A DNA stretch of 64,000 bases from Pseudo-nitzschia pungens (lineage: Eukaryota > Bacillariophyta > Bacillariophyceae > Bacillariales > Bacillariaceae). The notes under the pieces are model-generated. The model worked only from the letters and a program-made list of their open reading frames with translations, did not search any database and was not told where the DNA came from. A program made the translations under genes and the position numbers. Shown piece after piece: positions 1 through 10,100 of the stretch; positions within the stretch are counted from its first letter, which is position 1, and each line of letters begins with the position of its first letter. The stretch lies in contig CM074758.1 in NCBI GenBank assembly GCA_037355855.1, positions 8,467,001 through 8,531,000 of the forward strand, written 5' to 3'.

Positions 1-580
1 GCTTTTTCATACGGTAAGGTTTACGGCATCGCATACCCCCTTTCTTCCGGTATGTTGCAGCTTTACTGCTTTTAAATACTAATAGAACATTCAGCCTACA
101 CCAATGCTTGACAAAACTAATGGTCCCACCACCAAAGCTTTCTTCGTCCTGCCCCCGCCCCCATACCGCTGGTACTACCGGTAAGCTTACTGCACCTATG
201 ACGAACTGTGGGTGTTCATTTTTTAGTCATAATTCGTCATCCCGTACCGTGCATGCATTCGTTGGTAGTTTCGGGATCATAAATTAATGAATATCCCAGG
301 AGCAAAGGGGAAAGCAACTACGCTGGTTATCATTGGCACTAAATTAATGATCAGCTTGTGAGTTTTAAAAAACTATTCGAAGTGTTTTGCTACAGGCCTG
401 TAAATTACCGTAGTTACCGGTAATTTTTACTGTATTACTTTATTTTTTAGTAAGGTTACCGTAGATGATGTAAACTTTCATCATTTTTTGACAGTGAAAT
501 AAGTTACTACGTACTTCGTACTTCGTATTTACTACGTATTTGTTTGGGGGTTATATTTTGCCTTGTTGCCGTTGGCGCTC
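1..580. other. Non-coding, AT-rich flank of the repeat element
   Basis: No gene is visible here. The stretch carries short palindromic motifs that recur between genes across the window: TACCGGTA at 176-183 and 415-422, GTAAGGTTAC at 450-459, and a TACGTA/TTCGTA-rich patch at about 505-540. Confidence 0.5.
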
Positions 581-725
581 GGAACGCAGATACGACAAAT
601 GAAGTCGAAGGGAACGCAGATGGGGTACTTCGGGTTGGAATTCTTTGGTTGGTACGCTAATAGGGTAATAAACCAAAATGGGGATAAATTCGGTACGCAG
701 ATCTGGTAATGAAAACAGATGATAC
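581..725 (+). repeat. Left arm of the inverted repeat
   Basis: This arm is the inverse of 2175-2317, with a few substitutions and one single-base length difference. It contains GGAACGCAGAT twice and a related GGTACGCAGAT once. Such internally repeated short sites could be protein-binding sites; that role is inferred. Confidence 0.75.
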
Positions 726-840
726 TTCCCGCTCTATCCAAATATACAGTAATGTAATATTTTAATGATCCTCAACAGTATTTATGAACAGTAGGGCTAT
801 AATGATTGCGTCCACCGGGAGAAAAACACGCACAGTAAAT

Positions 841-956
841 ATGCACGGTAACATGCACAATAACATGCACGATAACATGCACGATAACATGCACGATAAC
901 ATGCACGATAACATGCACGGTAACATGCACGATAACATGCACGGTAACATGCAAAA
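841..956 (+). repeat. 12-bp tandem repeat array (forward)
   Basis: About nine units of ATGCACGATAAC lie head to tail, with variation at two positions (GG, AA or GA before TAAC). The unit length is a multiple of three, so the array reads through as a four-residue MH(D/G)N peptide, which is a by-product and not evidence for a gene. Confidence 0.85.
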
Positions 957-960
957 TGGG

Positions 961-1075
961 TACAAACGGGTTCAAACGGGTTCAAACGGGTTCAAACGGG
1001 TTCAAACAGGTTCAAACAGGTTCAAACAGGTTCAAACGGGTACAGCAACCGGTTTCAAACGGGTTCAAACGGTAA
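961..1075 (+). repeat. 10-bp tandem repeat array
   Basis: The decamer GGTTCAAACG or GGTTCAAACA is repeated about ten times, with one interruption around 1038-1055. Confidence 0.8.
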
Positions 1076-1263
1076 GATTTTTGAATCTACGTGTTAAATT
1101 TTTAACGATTAATCCGGTCGACCCGGTACTTAACTATTGACCGGGTAAACTTTCAATACTAATTAGAATATTTAAGACGGAGATTCAAATTAATACATAG
1201 AAAACATTTTAATTATCGTATTGACGGTGGGAAATTGTTACTTGAGGTATTTTTTGTTAGTAC

Positions 1264-1356
1264 CGTGCATGTTAATGTGCATGTTATCGTGCATGTTATC
1301 GTGCATGCTATCGTGCATGCTATCGTGCATGTTATCGTGCATGTTATTGTGCATCT
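1264..1356 (-). repeat. 12-bp tandem repeat array (inverted copy)
   Basis: About seven to eight units of GTGCATGTTATC are present. This is the reverse complement of the array at 841-956, so the two arrays could pair as a long hairpin. Confidence 0.85.
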
Positions 1357-1504
1357 TACCGTGTACCTTAAGTAACCATTCGAGCTTCAATTTTACACGG
1401 GGAATAGTTAAAAATTTAACACGTAGATTCAAAAATCTTCTGTACCGGGCGGACGAGGTACAAACGGGTAGTACAGACCGGTCATAGTCGGTACAACCCG
1501 GTGG

Positions 1505-1600
1505 CAGTACCCGTTTGTACCGGTTTGTTCCCGTTTGTACCTGTTTGTACCCGTTTGTACCTGTTTGTACCGGTTAGTACCCATTTGTACCGGGTTGTAC
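1505..1600 (+). repeat. 10-bp GTTTGTACC-type tandem repeats
   Basis: Degenerate decamers around GTTTGTACCC and GTTTGTACCT are repeated head to tail. They are related to the 19-bp repeats that follow. Confidence 0.65.
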
Positions 1601-1606
1601 TACCAG

Positions 1607-1690
1607 GTTGACCGGTTTGTACCGAGTTGACCGGTTTGTACCGAGTTGACCGGTTTGTACCGGGTTGACCGGTTTGTACCGGGTTGACCG
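1607..1690 (+). repeat. 19-bp tandem repeats
   Basis: Four full units of GTTGACCGGTTTGTACCGA (last base A or G) and a partial fifth are present at 19-base spacing. Confidence 0.85.
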
Positions 1691-1945
1691 GTCGGCCCGG
1701 TACAGAAGATTTTTGAATCTACGTGTTAAATTGTACGATAACATACACAATAACATCCACAGTAATAATCATTGTCATAAACGTTCAATAAGTAACCATT
1801 TCCAACTGTTTACCGGTAAATATCAATCACCGTATTAAATTTTCAATACACATTAGAACATTTAACATGGAGATTCAATTTAACACGAATGACCGGGTTA
1901 ATAGTTCAAAATTTAACACGTAGATTCAACCGACCGGGTACCGGT

Positions 1946-2069
1946 ACAAACGGGTAGATTTTTTGCAGTGGAAACCAGTACTGCAAAAAAAACCGGTTCA
2001 AACGGGTACAAACGGGTAGAGTTTTTGCAGTAGAAACCAGTACTGCAAAAAAAACCGGTTCAAACGGGT
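1946..2069 (+). repeat. 62-bp tandem duplication
   Basis: Two nearly identical 62-bp units abut (1946-2007 and 2008-2069), differing at two or so bases. Each contains TTTTTGCAGT facing ACTGCAAAAA, a short hairpin. A shortened third piece of the unit follows. Confidence 0.85.
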
Positions 2070-2174
2070 ACAACCGGGTTTTTTTGCAGTTACCATGCAC
2101 CGTGCGTGTTTTTCTCCCCATGCACGCAATATTGCCCTAGTACTGTTAAATACTGTCAAGCATATAGTGCAAAA

Positions 2175-2317
2175 TATCATCTGTTTCATTACCAGATCTG
2201 CGTACCGAATTTATCCCCATTTTGGTTTATTACCCTATTAGCGTACCAACCAAAGAATTCCGACCCAAAGTACCCCATCTGCGTTCCCTTTGACTTCATT
2301 TGTCGTATCTGCGTTCC
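2175..2317 (-). repeat. Right arm of the inverted repeat
   Basis: This arm is the reverse complement of 581-725 and marks the right limit of the foldback-like element. Homology stops at the GGAACGCAGAT site in both arms. Confidence 0.75.
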
Positions 2318-2730
2318 AGGCGCCTCCCATTGCCGTTCCCCATTTATTGGCAGGAATACCTTGTACACGTACGCATTGCTGGTTGTATTCTGAGATGATA
2401 AAAGTAACTTACTGTAGAAGAGAAATGAGAGAAAGTAAGAACAAGTAATCTTACCGTTACAAGGTAAGGGTTTAGTGTGCAAAGGTATCGCGTCACCGTA
2501 GAACACAGTACATTTTCTACATCGCGTCAGCGGGTCTATTTACAGCTAAAAACGCGAGTGGTCTCAGCGTCTGTCTGCCCACTCTAATAACCCCAACAAG
2601 AATCCAATTGAGATGAAAACAAGATTCGATTCATGTTCTACCGTAACCTTACCGGTATCCTCCGATGACTGTGACCACGGTGTCTGGGCCCCGTTTGAAC
2701 GGTGGTACGAACCTTAAGGTTTGAAACTGA

Positions 2731-2825
2731 TACTACGGAATTCCTATCAGCTGTCCCCCGGTTTCCGTAGGAATTAGTACTTGGGGATGTAGAACCGGGG
2801 GACAGCTGATAAGAATTTTGTAGTA
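2731..2825 (-). mobile_element. 95-bp palindromic mini-element, copy 1 (reverse orientation)
   Basis: It begins TACTACGGAATTCC and ends in the inverse, with an inverted stem of about 33 bases containing ATCAGCTGTCCCCCGG and a loop of about 29 bases. It matches the copies at 41260, 41421, 41620 and 52396, read on the other strand. It lies about 260 bases upstream of the GlcNAc-transferase gene. The rest of 2318-3032 has no recognised gene; it includes GTAACCTTAC at 2643-2652 and TACCGGTA at 2650-2657. Confidence 0.8.
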
Positions 2826-3086
2826 CAAGTAAACCTTAGGAAACAAAAGAAATCACGGAACAAATTTGATTTTGGTTCTAACGGATACGTACGGTAGTCG
2901 TAGTGTACGAGTAGGAATCTAAGCCAAGACATGAAGCAGTTGAAAAGCGCAACGTTCCGGTAACGAGCTGCTCTACGGTACTGTTTCCTTCCCGATTCAA
3001 CTGTATCCTGAATCATCGCAATCATTACAAGTGTGATACAAACATCAAACGATCTAAGCAGAGTTTCCAGGTTAATTTCGGTAGTT

Positions 3087-4800
3087 ATGAACGATGCCGA
3101 AGTGGACCTTCTGTTGGAGGAGAACGCCGCGGAGAACAGAGTGGGGCGATTCTACGATGGCAAGACATGGGTGACCGTGGTGAATGAGAAAAAAGATCCC
3201 GCTGAAGGGGAAGAACCGTTGTCGTTCGTTCGTAGGTCATTGTCGCCCTCATTAGACGAGAGACCTGAGACTCCTATACTGGATGGTGACGGGAAAATAC
3301 TGGTCACGATTCCAAGCTTTCGAGGTACGAAATGTTCCATAGGACGCCGTTGCACGCCGTGGTTTCGACCCGAGTAGAAAGCCGTGCCAGCCAATGCATG
3401 GTACATAACTCACGACCCCTCCTTTGTCACATATTCATCCAACACAACTCAAATCGAAGATGGCCAGCATTGCGGCGATGCATTGGGGGAATTATTCAAC
3501 AACGCCGCTGACCCAGACAAAATCGTTGTGAGTGTCGTCGAGCAACAACACGAAAACGATCCATCCTGTGTGGAAGTATACTGTGTATCCATGGGAGGCG
3601 TAGAGATTATTAAAAGAGGGGAAGTTCAAGGAAATACGATCAACATTTTTTCGAATGGACATCGCCAAGGAAAAGTGCCCTCGAATCAATCAAATCCGTG
3701 TTGTGCGAGTCCAAGATAATTTTGCAAAGGGTCCGCCGTGGTCCAGGGTGCTCGGTCGACGCTCCTTGGGCAACGAAGAATTCTGTTTGCAAACCGCTGC
3801 TCATAGTTCCTTCGTCGAGAACTGGGACGAAAAGGTCAGAAAGGAATGGATCTCGGCGAACAATGAATTTGGAATCATTAGCAATCCACCAAAACAAAGG
3901 GATGAAACAAATCCGGAGGAAGTGCCGAGGACATGTCGTGTGGAATTTTTAGAAGAGGAAGAATTGCCTCACTACGATCCCAATCCTGATGGTAAGGTCG
4001 AAAGCCTTGAAGAACCCTTGCTGGCGCATACTTGGTCACCGGGTTTCAGTTTTTCGAAATGCCACCTCGAAGAAGCGGCCCCGGCAGATGGGTTTCTTCC
4101 TTATGTTTCTTCGGACATTGAAGCGTTTGCACGGTATGCTCGATTCTGGACGCGGGGGTATGATGTGTACACACCTACACAAAACATTGTCTATCGCCGA
4201 GCTGGTGTCGCAAACCCATCGAAACTGGAATGGATCAACAAATGGGCCGGGCGAAAATCCATTGTGCGCGATCAATCGTTGAAAAGGATTCGTTCTTATC
4301 TGGAAATCGAAGGGAACGACGACGACGATTCAATTGGGGAGAAGCTAGACAATCTGGGCATTTATGGAATTGGAAAAAGACGAACTCTGGGACAGTTGAA
4401 TGAATTCGTCGGTATTGACTTGGGTGAGCAACAGTCTCGATCGGCGGATGCCCCCTGTGGGAATTTCAAGTGGGTCCCTTACAACTCAGAGATTTCACCG
4501 ATGGAAAATTTGAAGTCAAATCCAAACGATCTAGACCCGCAGCCAGAATATCCAATGCGCACGAATCTCACGTTTGAAAACCATTACAAATCGTCGGTAA
4601 TAGACTTTGATGCATTGGGCAAAGATCCAGTCTTGTCATCACTGCAGAAGGCGCAATCGGAAGATCTTCCGTATGGAACTCTTTTCATCCTTTGGTTCCT
4701 TGGTTTGAGTCTTTGGTGTTACGTGTATGTAATCTTGCCGCCGAACAGACCGAAGCGGAGGAGGAAAAAACGCCCAAAAGACAACGACAAAAGCAAATGA
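3087..4800 (+). CDS. GT60-type GlcNAc-transferase (Skp1-GlcNAc-transferase-like)
   Basis: Three exons are proposed, 3087-3324, 3460-3584 and 3670-4800, removing introns of 135 and 85 bases with GTACGA and GTATCC donors. They join into 497 residues. The family signatures appear in order: VTIPSFRDGQHCGDALGELF (spliced), NAADPDKIVVSVVEQQ, CPRINQIRVVRV, GPPWSRVLG, and RFWTRGYDVYTPTQNIVYRR. This family transfers GlcNAc to hydroxyproline or related acceptors. Two oddities stand out. The usual Asp-x-His metal-binding motif reads LQTAAHSSFV, with Ala where Asp is expected. A hydrophobic segment near the C-terminus (ILWFLGLSLWCYVYVILPP) is followed by a basic tail, suggesting a tail-anchored membrane protein. 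The upstream ORF lacks an ATG before 3087, so that start was chosen. The family call is firm; activity is uncertain because of the missing Asp. Confidence 0.82.
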
Positions 4801-5820
4801 ACAAATAGACGGACATTGAGTTCATCCAATTGACGCTCTTTTTGATTTGAAGTGCAGGTGTACAGATCTATCACATTACTGAACGAAAAGTCAACTATGG
4901 ATCGTTGATAGTAATCCATGGCGTTATTTTTTTTTTCCAAAAGGACAAAGAGAAGGCAACTTTTCTCTGTCTTCACCCCAAGACCTTTTTGAAATTTGAA
5001 GCTTCCGCGTATCACATAAATCCACCGTGTGAAAAAATGGTGTCACCTACGTGTAGTACTTGCTACCAGAGTTGGACGTTCCTAATTGACTTTTCTGTTG
5101 TATCGTTTCGGTACACGTAGCTGTAAAGGTGCTTAGAAGGACAACCAACTACATCAGGACACAGAAATACGACAACTCATACTTATAGCCCATTATTCTG
5201 GCTTCAGCATCATTGCAGGAAGAACTCTTGTGTTGCTTACTTTTTCTAAATCATAATAACCGGATCTCTAGAGATCAGAGTTTTTTTGCAGACTTCTCAA
5301 TGCCAAATGGTGTTTTTCGTATTCTTACACTCGTTATTTCATTTTTCCGATGTTAAATTGATTAGGAAGCTATTGAATCAACCTTTGTCTCGTGTGTTCT
5401 TGATGTGCAACCTTTGTATCGTGTATTTTTGATGTGCTTCTGGATGGCACTCCTTTGGTTCGTATTTCCACTACTCGCCCATGGAGTCATCTTCTACCAG
5501 TTGAAATTATCAATCAAACTCTAATGTTGGTTTGCAGTTACCAGGAAACACAAGTAATCTAGTCGTTTGATCAAGTCTAGATCCCCAAACCTTTGAGAGT
5601 ACGAGTACCGGTATGTGATTCAAACCGTCATTGACTCGGAGATTCGGGGATTATGGCTCTCAATGATTTTTCACTGCGATCAATCCCGCTTACAACCTCA
5701 CAATGAATGTGGTAAAAACTGACTCACCCCAAAACTCGAAAATTGGTACATGCATGTGCGTGTTTTCGTTGACATGACGATCGATGAGCATAGCTCTTTT
5801 CGTGCAAAAAAACGCAACCC
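4801..5820. other. Intergenic, no gene seen
   Basis: About 1 kb between two plus-strand genes. It is AT-rich with short poly-T runs and no conserved reading frame. TACCGGTA occurs at 5606-5613. Confidence 0.5.
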
Positions 5821-7101
5821 ATGTCAAACTCCAAAACCATTCGTATCGCAGCATCGCAAGTCGGTATGACAGTCTTTACCAGGACAAACAGAGCCGGATC
5901 GTACCAACCCGTGAGATTCCTAGTCGTCACCGCGGGAGCAATCTTCGTCGGCATGCTGCTGCTTCCGACGACGCACTCCCTCCGAGTTGCCGTTTTGGGC
6001 AGCGGCATCGCCGGATCCGAGTGCGGCGCGGACGCTCGCCGATCGCGGCGCAGAAGTTACGGTGTTTGAGGCCGGGTTTGGGATCGGGGGACGAACATCG
6101 ACCCGCATCACACGGGATGATTCCCGGCATCAGTTCGACCACGGTGCGCAATACATATCGAGTCCCAAGACCGACATCTTTCGGGAATGCCTCGAGTTGT
6201 GGAAGGCCAACGGCTTTGTGAGGGAGTGGTCCGGAACGTTTGCGACGGCCGACGGCTCGGGCGTCGACGTTGAAAAGGAGAAAAAAGAACGGTGGGTTGG
6301 CTACCCGCGCATGAATTCCATCTGTAGCAATCTCTTGCACCACAAAAACATTCGGGTGAAGCTGCAAACCCGCGCCGATGCCGTTCGCAATGAAACCGGG
6401 ACCGGGTGGCGGCTGAAGCACGGAAAGACGGAACGAAGACCTCGGGACGTTCGATTGGTTGATAGCGAGCGATCGAAACAGCGGAGCTCATCACCGCAGG
6501 GATTTGTCTCTGGCCGGCGTCGAGGACTTCACCACCGGAATTCGCGACATCGAGTCGGTGAAATCCCTCACCGCAATGGTCGTCTTTGAGAAACCCCTCG
6601 AATTGAAACCGGACGGAGTGCAATTCACCGGAAAGGACCCCCGGTTCGGTGCGCTGGGGTGGGTGGCGCGAGACACCTCGAAACCGGGGCGAGAGCGCAA
6701 GGATGGTCGGGAGTGCTGGGTCCTTCAGAGTCACCCTGATGCCGCAAAGAAATTGTTGAAGGGAAAATACAAGATCGACGAAGATCCGGGAACTGGCCAG
6801 GGAGGTTTTGGTAGGCGACTTTTTGAAGAGCCTGCCGCATCTGACCCAAGCGGAAACCAAAACAGACGTTGAAGTTCCTTCCATCGTCGCGTCGGTGGGA
6901 CACAGGTGGGGAGCTGCCTTCCCCATTCCATCTCGGGAGTACGTCGACATGGATTGCCAACCGATTGCGTCCAACCAATTCGTGGCGTGCGGGGATTATT
7001 TCGGGAAACTGTCGGGCAGAATTGAAGGAGCGTACCTGAGTGGTCGTGCGGCAGCGAACGAAATCCTCAAACGGAACGAAGAACCGCTGTCTGCACAATA
7101 A
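5821..7101 (+). CDS. Renalase-like FAD/NAD(P)-dependent amine oxidoreductase, frame broken three times
   Basis: A full-length oxidoreductase can be read only by changing frame three times, each time dropping one base: near 6016-6019, within 6417-6445, and within 6760-6795. After the three drops the length is 425 codons plus stop. The N-terminus has a hydrophobic anchor (residues about 30-50), then the dinucleotide fold RVAVLGSGIAGS, continued in the next frame as SAARTLADRGAEVTVFEAG and GIGGRTSTRI. The third frame gives FDWLIASDRNSGAHHRRDLS, and the fourth ends in ACGDYFGKLSGRIEGAYLSG, the C-terminal FAD-binding motif of this family. The first break falls inside the Rossmann helix with no residues lost, so no intron can explain it. 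It may be a recent pseudogene, an assembly with inserted bases, or genuine +1 frameshifting. The substrate is unknown. Confidence 0.7.
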
Positions 7102-7253
7102 ACAAAAGCACACCTTGATCCAGTACAGAGTCGACTGCGATCTACAATTAAATACCCTGATGCAAATAAAAGCGCGAACAGAAATAATAACAGTGGTCTT
7201 GTTTTTGTTTTAAATTGTAGAGCAGTGCGTTGTTGTCAGCGACTGCTCCATCC

Positions 7254-10100
7254 CTAAGGTAGTTCGAGTCTTGGCGACGCAAGCGGAGAGCATCCCCCGA
7301 GCAGCTCGCGTCGACCACCAACGTGCCCCGGCACGGGTGGTGTCTCGGGCGGAAAAAGTTTGACGGCGTGCTGGCCGTCGGTTTCCTCCGAGTAGCTCCC
7401 AGTCGTTGTTACGGTGCGGATGGACAGGGTTTGTGGTGTTCCCCGAATCCACTTGGTGTCGTTCTTGTCCGCTTCTAGGGTGAGCTTTCTGGTGGGAGTC
7501 ACAGCTTCGGACGGATTGGACTCTGGATGTGCCGCTTCTGTTGCTGTTGCTGTTGGCTTGGGTTTGGGCGGCGGTGTCTCGATCCCTATTTGTGGCGTAG
7601 GGCTGTCCGCCTTGAGAGTCTCAATAGTACCACAATCGGACACATTGCCAAAGTTCCCGATGGCGGAGGCCACCGCCAGTTCCACAGAGAGAGCCGCTTC
7701 TCGGCTATCTGCGACGCTGGTGCCGCCGTCGTCTTGATCTTCTTTCGGCGCGTCGGCGACAGCAGTTTCGCCCACTTGGAGTTCGACCGAAACCTCGGCC
7801 TCCTTGTTGTTCACTATGCTGCTACTGCTTTCGGCACGCTCGTGATACGGACTCGTCTCTGGCTCTGCCGGTTCGTTGCCGGACCCCATGGAGAGCAGCA
7901 GGGCCCGAAAGCCCGAAACACGCTTATCCTGGATCTTCAGTCGGCGGAGGGCCTGGTCCAGGTCCCGCTCGTTTTCCTCGTTGAGCCGCTTCCACTTCTC
8001 GGCTGCGTCCCGGGCCCTGGCGAACTTGGACATGGCTTCCCGGTGCAGGACCGCCAGCTGGTCGACACGGTCGTCGGCAGCGGCGATCGTGCGCTCGTGG
8101 ATCCGGGAGGTTTTCTGGATTTTGGCCAGCTCTTCTTCCTTCGCCGTTAGCAGCAAGTTGAGGTTCTTGACGGTCTCCCGCTGTCGGTCCAGTTGTTCCT
8201 TGTAGGATCGGTTGCGGCGCTTGCTGGCTTCGTATCCACTGGAAATGCGTTTCAGGAGCACCGGCAGCGAGATCTTGGCAAGGGACGAATGCGTTCGTTT
8301 CCCCAACACTTCTTCATCATCGTCATCGTCATCGTCGTCGTCTTCGTCGTCATCATCTGTTTCGGCCTTGGTGCTGTCCCCTTCGTGGTCCCCTTCCCCC
8401 TTGGCCCCGCCCTTGTCCGCACGGGCCGATTCGTCGGTACCCACGACCTCGTCGTCGTCGTCGTCGGTTGCATGTTCGACTTCGCCGCCGTCCCCGTCCG
8501 TCTTTCTCCCCCCCATCAACAGAATGCGCTTGAGCTCGTCGTCCCGCGCCTGTGCCCTGGTCTTCCCAACCGTCCGTTCCCGTTCTAGTCTTTGTCTGAG
8601 GTTTGCCCTGTCCCGCAGCAGCCCCCGGTAGGACTCCCTGGCCTCCACCAACGTCCTGGCCAGGACGAGGTTCCTTGCCTTTTCGTCCGCTAGATCCTGA
8701 TTGCACCGGACCTGCTGGTCGAGGAGCCTCCTCGTCTCGCGCTCGGAACGGGCCCGCAGCTGCTCCAGGGAAACGGCGTGGGCCTCCCGCAGGGCCGCCA
8801 GCTGGCCGCCCCGGACGGCCTCGCAGTGGTGCTCGGCGGCCTGGGCCGTATCCAGGAGCATCGGGGCCAGTTCCAGCGCCACCACCAGGCGGTTGTGCCC
8901 GTAGCAGGAATCCTCGGCGTAGTCCAGAGCGATCTTACCGTGGCCGTCCGTCACAAAAGCGGCGTAGGGATAGTGGATGAGCAGCTGCTGGACGACCCGC
9001 TCCGAGGCGCCGGTGACCACCGCCAAGTGAAGGGGGAGCCTCGCGTCGGCGTTTTCTGTCCTCATTCGCAGGGCGTCCGGGTCGGCCCGGATCACCTTGG
9101 TGATGACCTCCGGATAGGATTCCGGCCCGCACGAGCACGCGGCGTGGAGGGGCAGCCGGCCCTTGGTGTCGGTTTGCTTCCAGATAGAGCCCTTTCCAGC
9201 GGAACCCTGATCCTGGGAGACCACCAGGTCCACCACCGGAGCGGGCGGACCATGGCGCAGGACAATGTGCAGTAGAAAGGTGACGCCGCCCTGGCAGTGG
9301 ATGGTTTGCCGGGAGGCGTTGGGGTGCTTCAGGAGAAACTCCAGAACTTGGGCCCAGTTCTTTTGCTGGAGGAGCTGAAACAACCCCGAGAGGTCCACAA
9401 AATCGTCGTCGTCGTCGTCGTCATCGTTGTTTGTGTCATCGTTTTCCGAGGTCTGCGCTGCGCCGAAATTCGGTGCAGAGCACAGAAGCGGGGCACTGAT
9501 GTTGCTCCTGCGATCGGGGGATGCTGTCGGTTGGAACGTGATTCCGCTGGCTGCTTTGTGTGGATTGCTGCTGCTGCTGTTGTTGCTGCTGTTGTTCTGT
9601 TGAACGTTGCTGTTCTCACTGGATCCTTGAGATGCTAACGTTTCCATCTTGGATTCACTGGGCGACGGTGGTTCTCTCGACTCTTGTTGTTGCTGCTGCC
9701 TTCTTTGTGTTTGCTGTAGCTTGGTAGAAGTGCTGGTGGACGAGGAGGAATTGGTTTCCTCGCCGGACGAAGTGGCTCGTGACGAGGGCACCGAGAGTTC
9801 CGAGGCTGTGGAATCGGGTAGATCTTGCGCTTGCTCTTGTTGCTCTTGCTGCTGCTCCTCTTGGTCTTGCTGCTGCAGATTAGCGCTCGCTTCGGACGCG
9901 ACGGAATCTGTTTCGAGCTCGTCGACCAGGGATCGCGGTGGAGAGTGCATCACCGCCGCTTGGGGAGACCGGCTGGTCGGCCTTAGTCTCTCACCTGGAC
10001 GGGATGAAGCTTCCGCACTACGGGAGTGCGAGACTCCCAATGTCGATGGGCGCAACGCCTTTGGGAATGGCCGGTCCGACACCGATATCAGGGTCCTCAT
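7254..10100 (-). CDS. Ankyrin-repeat plus coiled-coil protein, GC-rich paralogue
   Basis: The ORF is open from 10190, but the first ATG is at 10100, giving about 948 residues in one exon. The order of parts is: a Ser/Gln-rich N-terminus with long Q and S runs; a short D run; three to four ankyrin repeats (GRLPLHAACSCGPES, ARLPLHLAVVTGAS, GKIALDYAED); a coiled coil rich in Arg; an Asp/Glu-rich stretch coded around 8310-8480; a second coiled coil; and a Pro/Thr-rich tail. The ankyrin block has the same repeat grammar as the proteins at 18591, 23580 and 30457 (PLHxAC, GAS, YP, DYA), so they are paralogues. It is noticeably richer in G+C than the other three. Function is unknown; scaffold or cytoskeletal roles are possible but not shown by sequence. 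Confidence 0.85.
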   Translation of the reverse strand: MRTLISVSDRPFPKALRPSTLGVSHSRSAEASSRPGERLRPTSRSPQAAVMHSPPRSLVDELETDSVASEASANLQQQDQEEQQQEQQEQAQDLPDSTASELSVPSSRATSSGEETNSSSSTSTSTKLQQTQRRQQQQQESREPPSPSESKMETLASQGSSENSNVQQNNSSNNSSSSNPHKAASGITFQPTASPDRRSNISAPLLCSAPNFGAAQTSENDDTNNDDDDDDDDFVDLSGLFQLLQQKNWAQVLEFLLKHPNASRQTIHCQGGVTFLLHIVLRHGPPAPVVDLVVSQDQGSAGKGSIWKQTDTKGRLPLHAACSCGPESYPEVITKVIRADPDALRMRTENADARLPLHLAVVTGASERVVQQLLIHYPYAAFVTDGHGKIALDYAEDSCYGHNRLVVALELAPMLLDTAQAAEHHCEAVRGGQLAALREAHAVSLEQLRARSERETRRLLDQQVRCNQDLADEKARNLVLARTLVEARESYRGLLRDRANLRQRLERERTVGKTRAQARDDELKRILLMGGRKTDGDGGEVEHATDDDDDEVVGTDESARADKGGAKGEGDHEGDSTKAETDDDDEDDDDDDDDDEEVLGKRTHSSLAKISLPVLLKRISSGYEASKRRNRSYKEQLDRQRETVKNLNLLLTAKEEELAKIQKTSRIHERTIAAADDRVDQLAVLHREAMSKFARARDAAEKWKRLNEENERDLDQALRRLKIQDKRVSGFRALLLSMGSGNEPAEPETSPYHERAESSSSIVNNKEAEVSVELQVGETAVADAPKEDQDDGGTSVADSREAALSVELAVASAIGNFGNVSDCGTIETLKADSPTPQIGIETPPPKPKPTATATEAAHPESNPSEAVTPTRKLTLEADKNDTKWIRGTPQTLSIRTVTTTGSYSEETDGQHAVKLFPPETPPVPGHVGGRRELLGGCSPLASPRLELP

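Larger units (their letters stand above)
581..2317. mobile_element. Foldback-like element with nested inverted repeats
   Basis: A stretch of about 1.74 kb is bounded by two inverted arms of about 143 bases (581-725 and 2175-2317) that differ at only a few positions. Inside, further inverted pairs are nested. A GGGAGAAAAACACGCAC stretch near 819-836 pairs with 2101-2117. A 12-bp tandem array at 841-956 pairs with an inverted array at 1264-1356. A TTTGAATCTACGTG block near 1079-1092 recurs inverted near 1420 and again in direct orientation near 1713. No transposase or other convincing ORF lies within it; the ORFs present only translate the tandem repeats. This is the architecture of a non-autonomous foldback-type DNA element. 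A target-site duplication could not be established. Confidence 0.6.

Noticed and set aside
961..1075. CRISPR-like direct repeats
   Set aside because: The repeats are 10-12 bp, have no spacers and lie in a eukaryotic context.
784..1140. 118-codon ORF with MHDN repeats
   Set aside because: It only translates the 12-bp tandem array, whose length is a multiple of three. Antisense and other frames are also open for the same reason.
5920..7113. Minus-strand ORFs of 160-288 codons over the oxidoreductase
   Set aside because: The plus strand has clear FAD-fold motifs in all four segments; the opposite ORFs are shadows.
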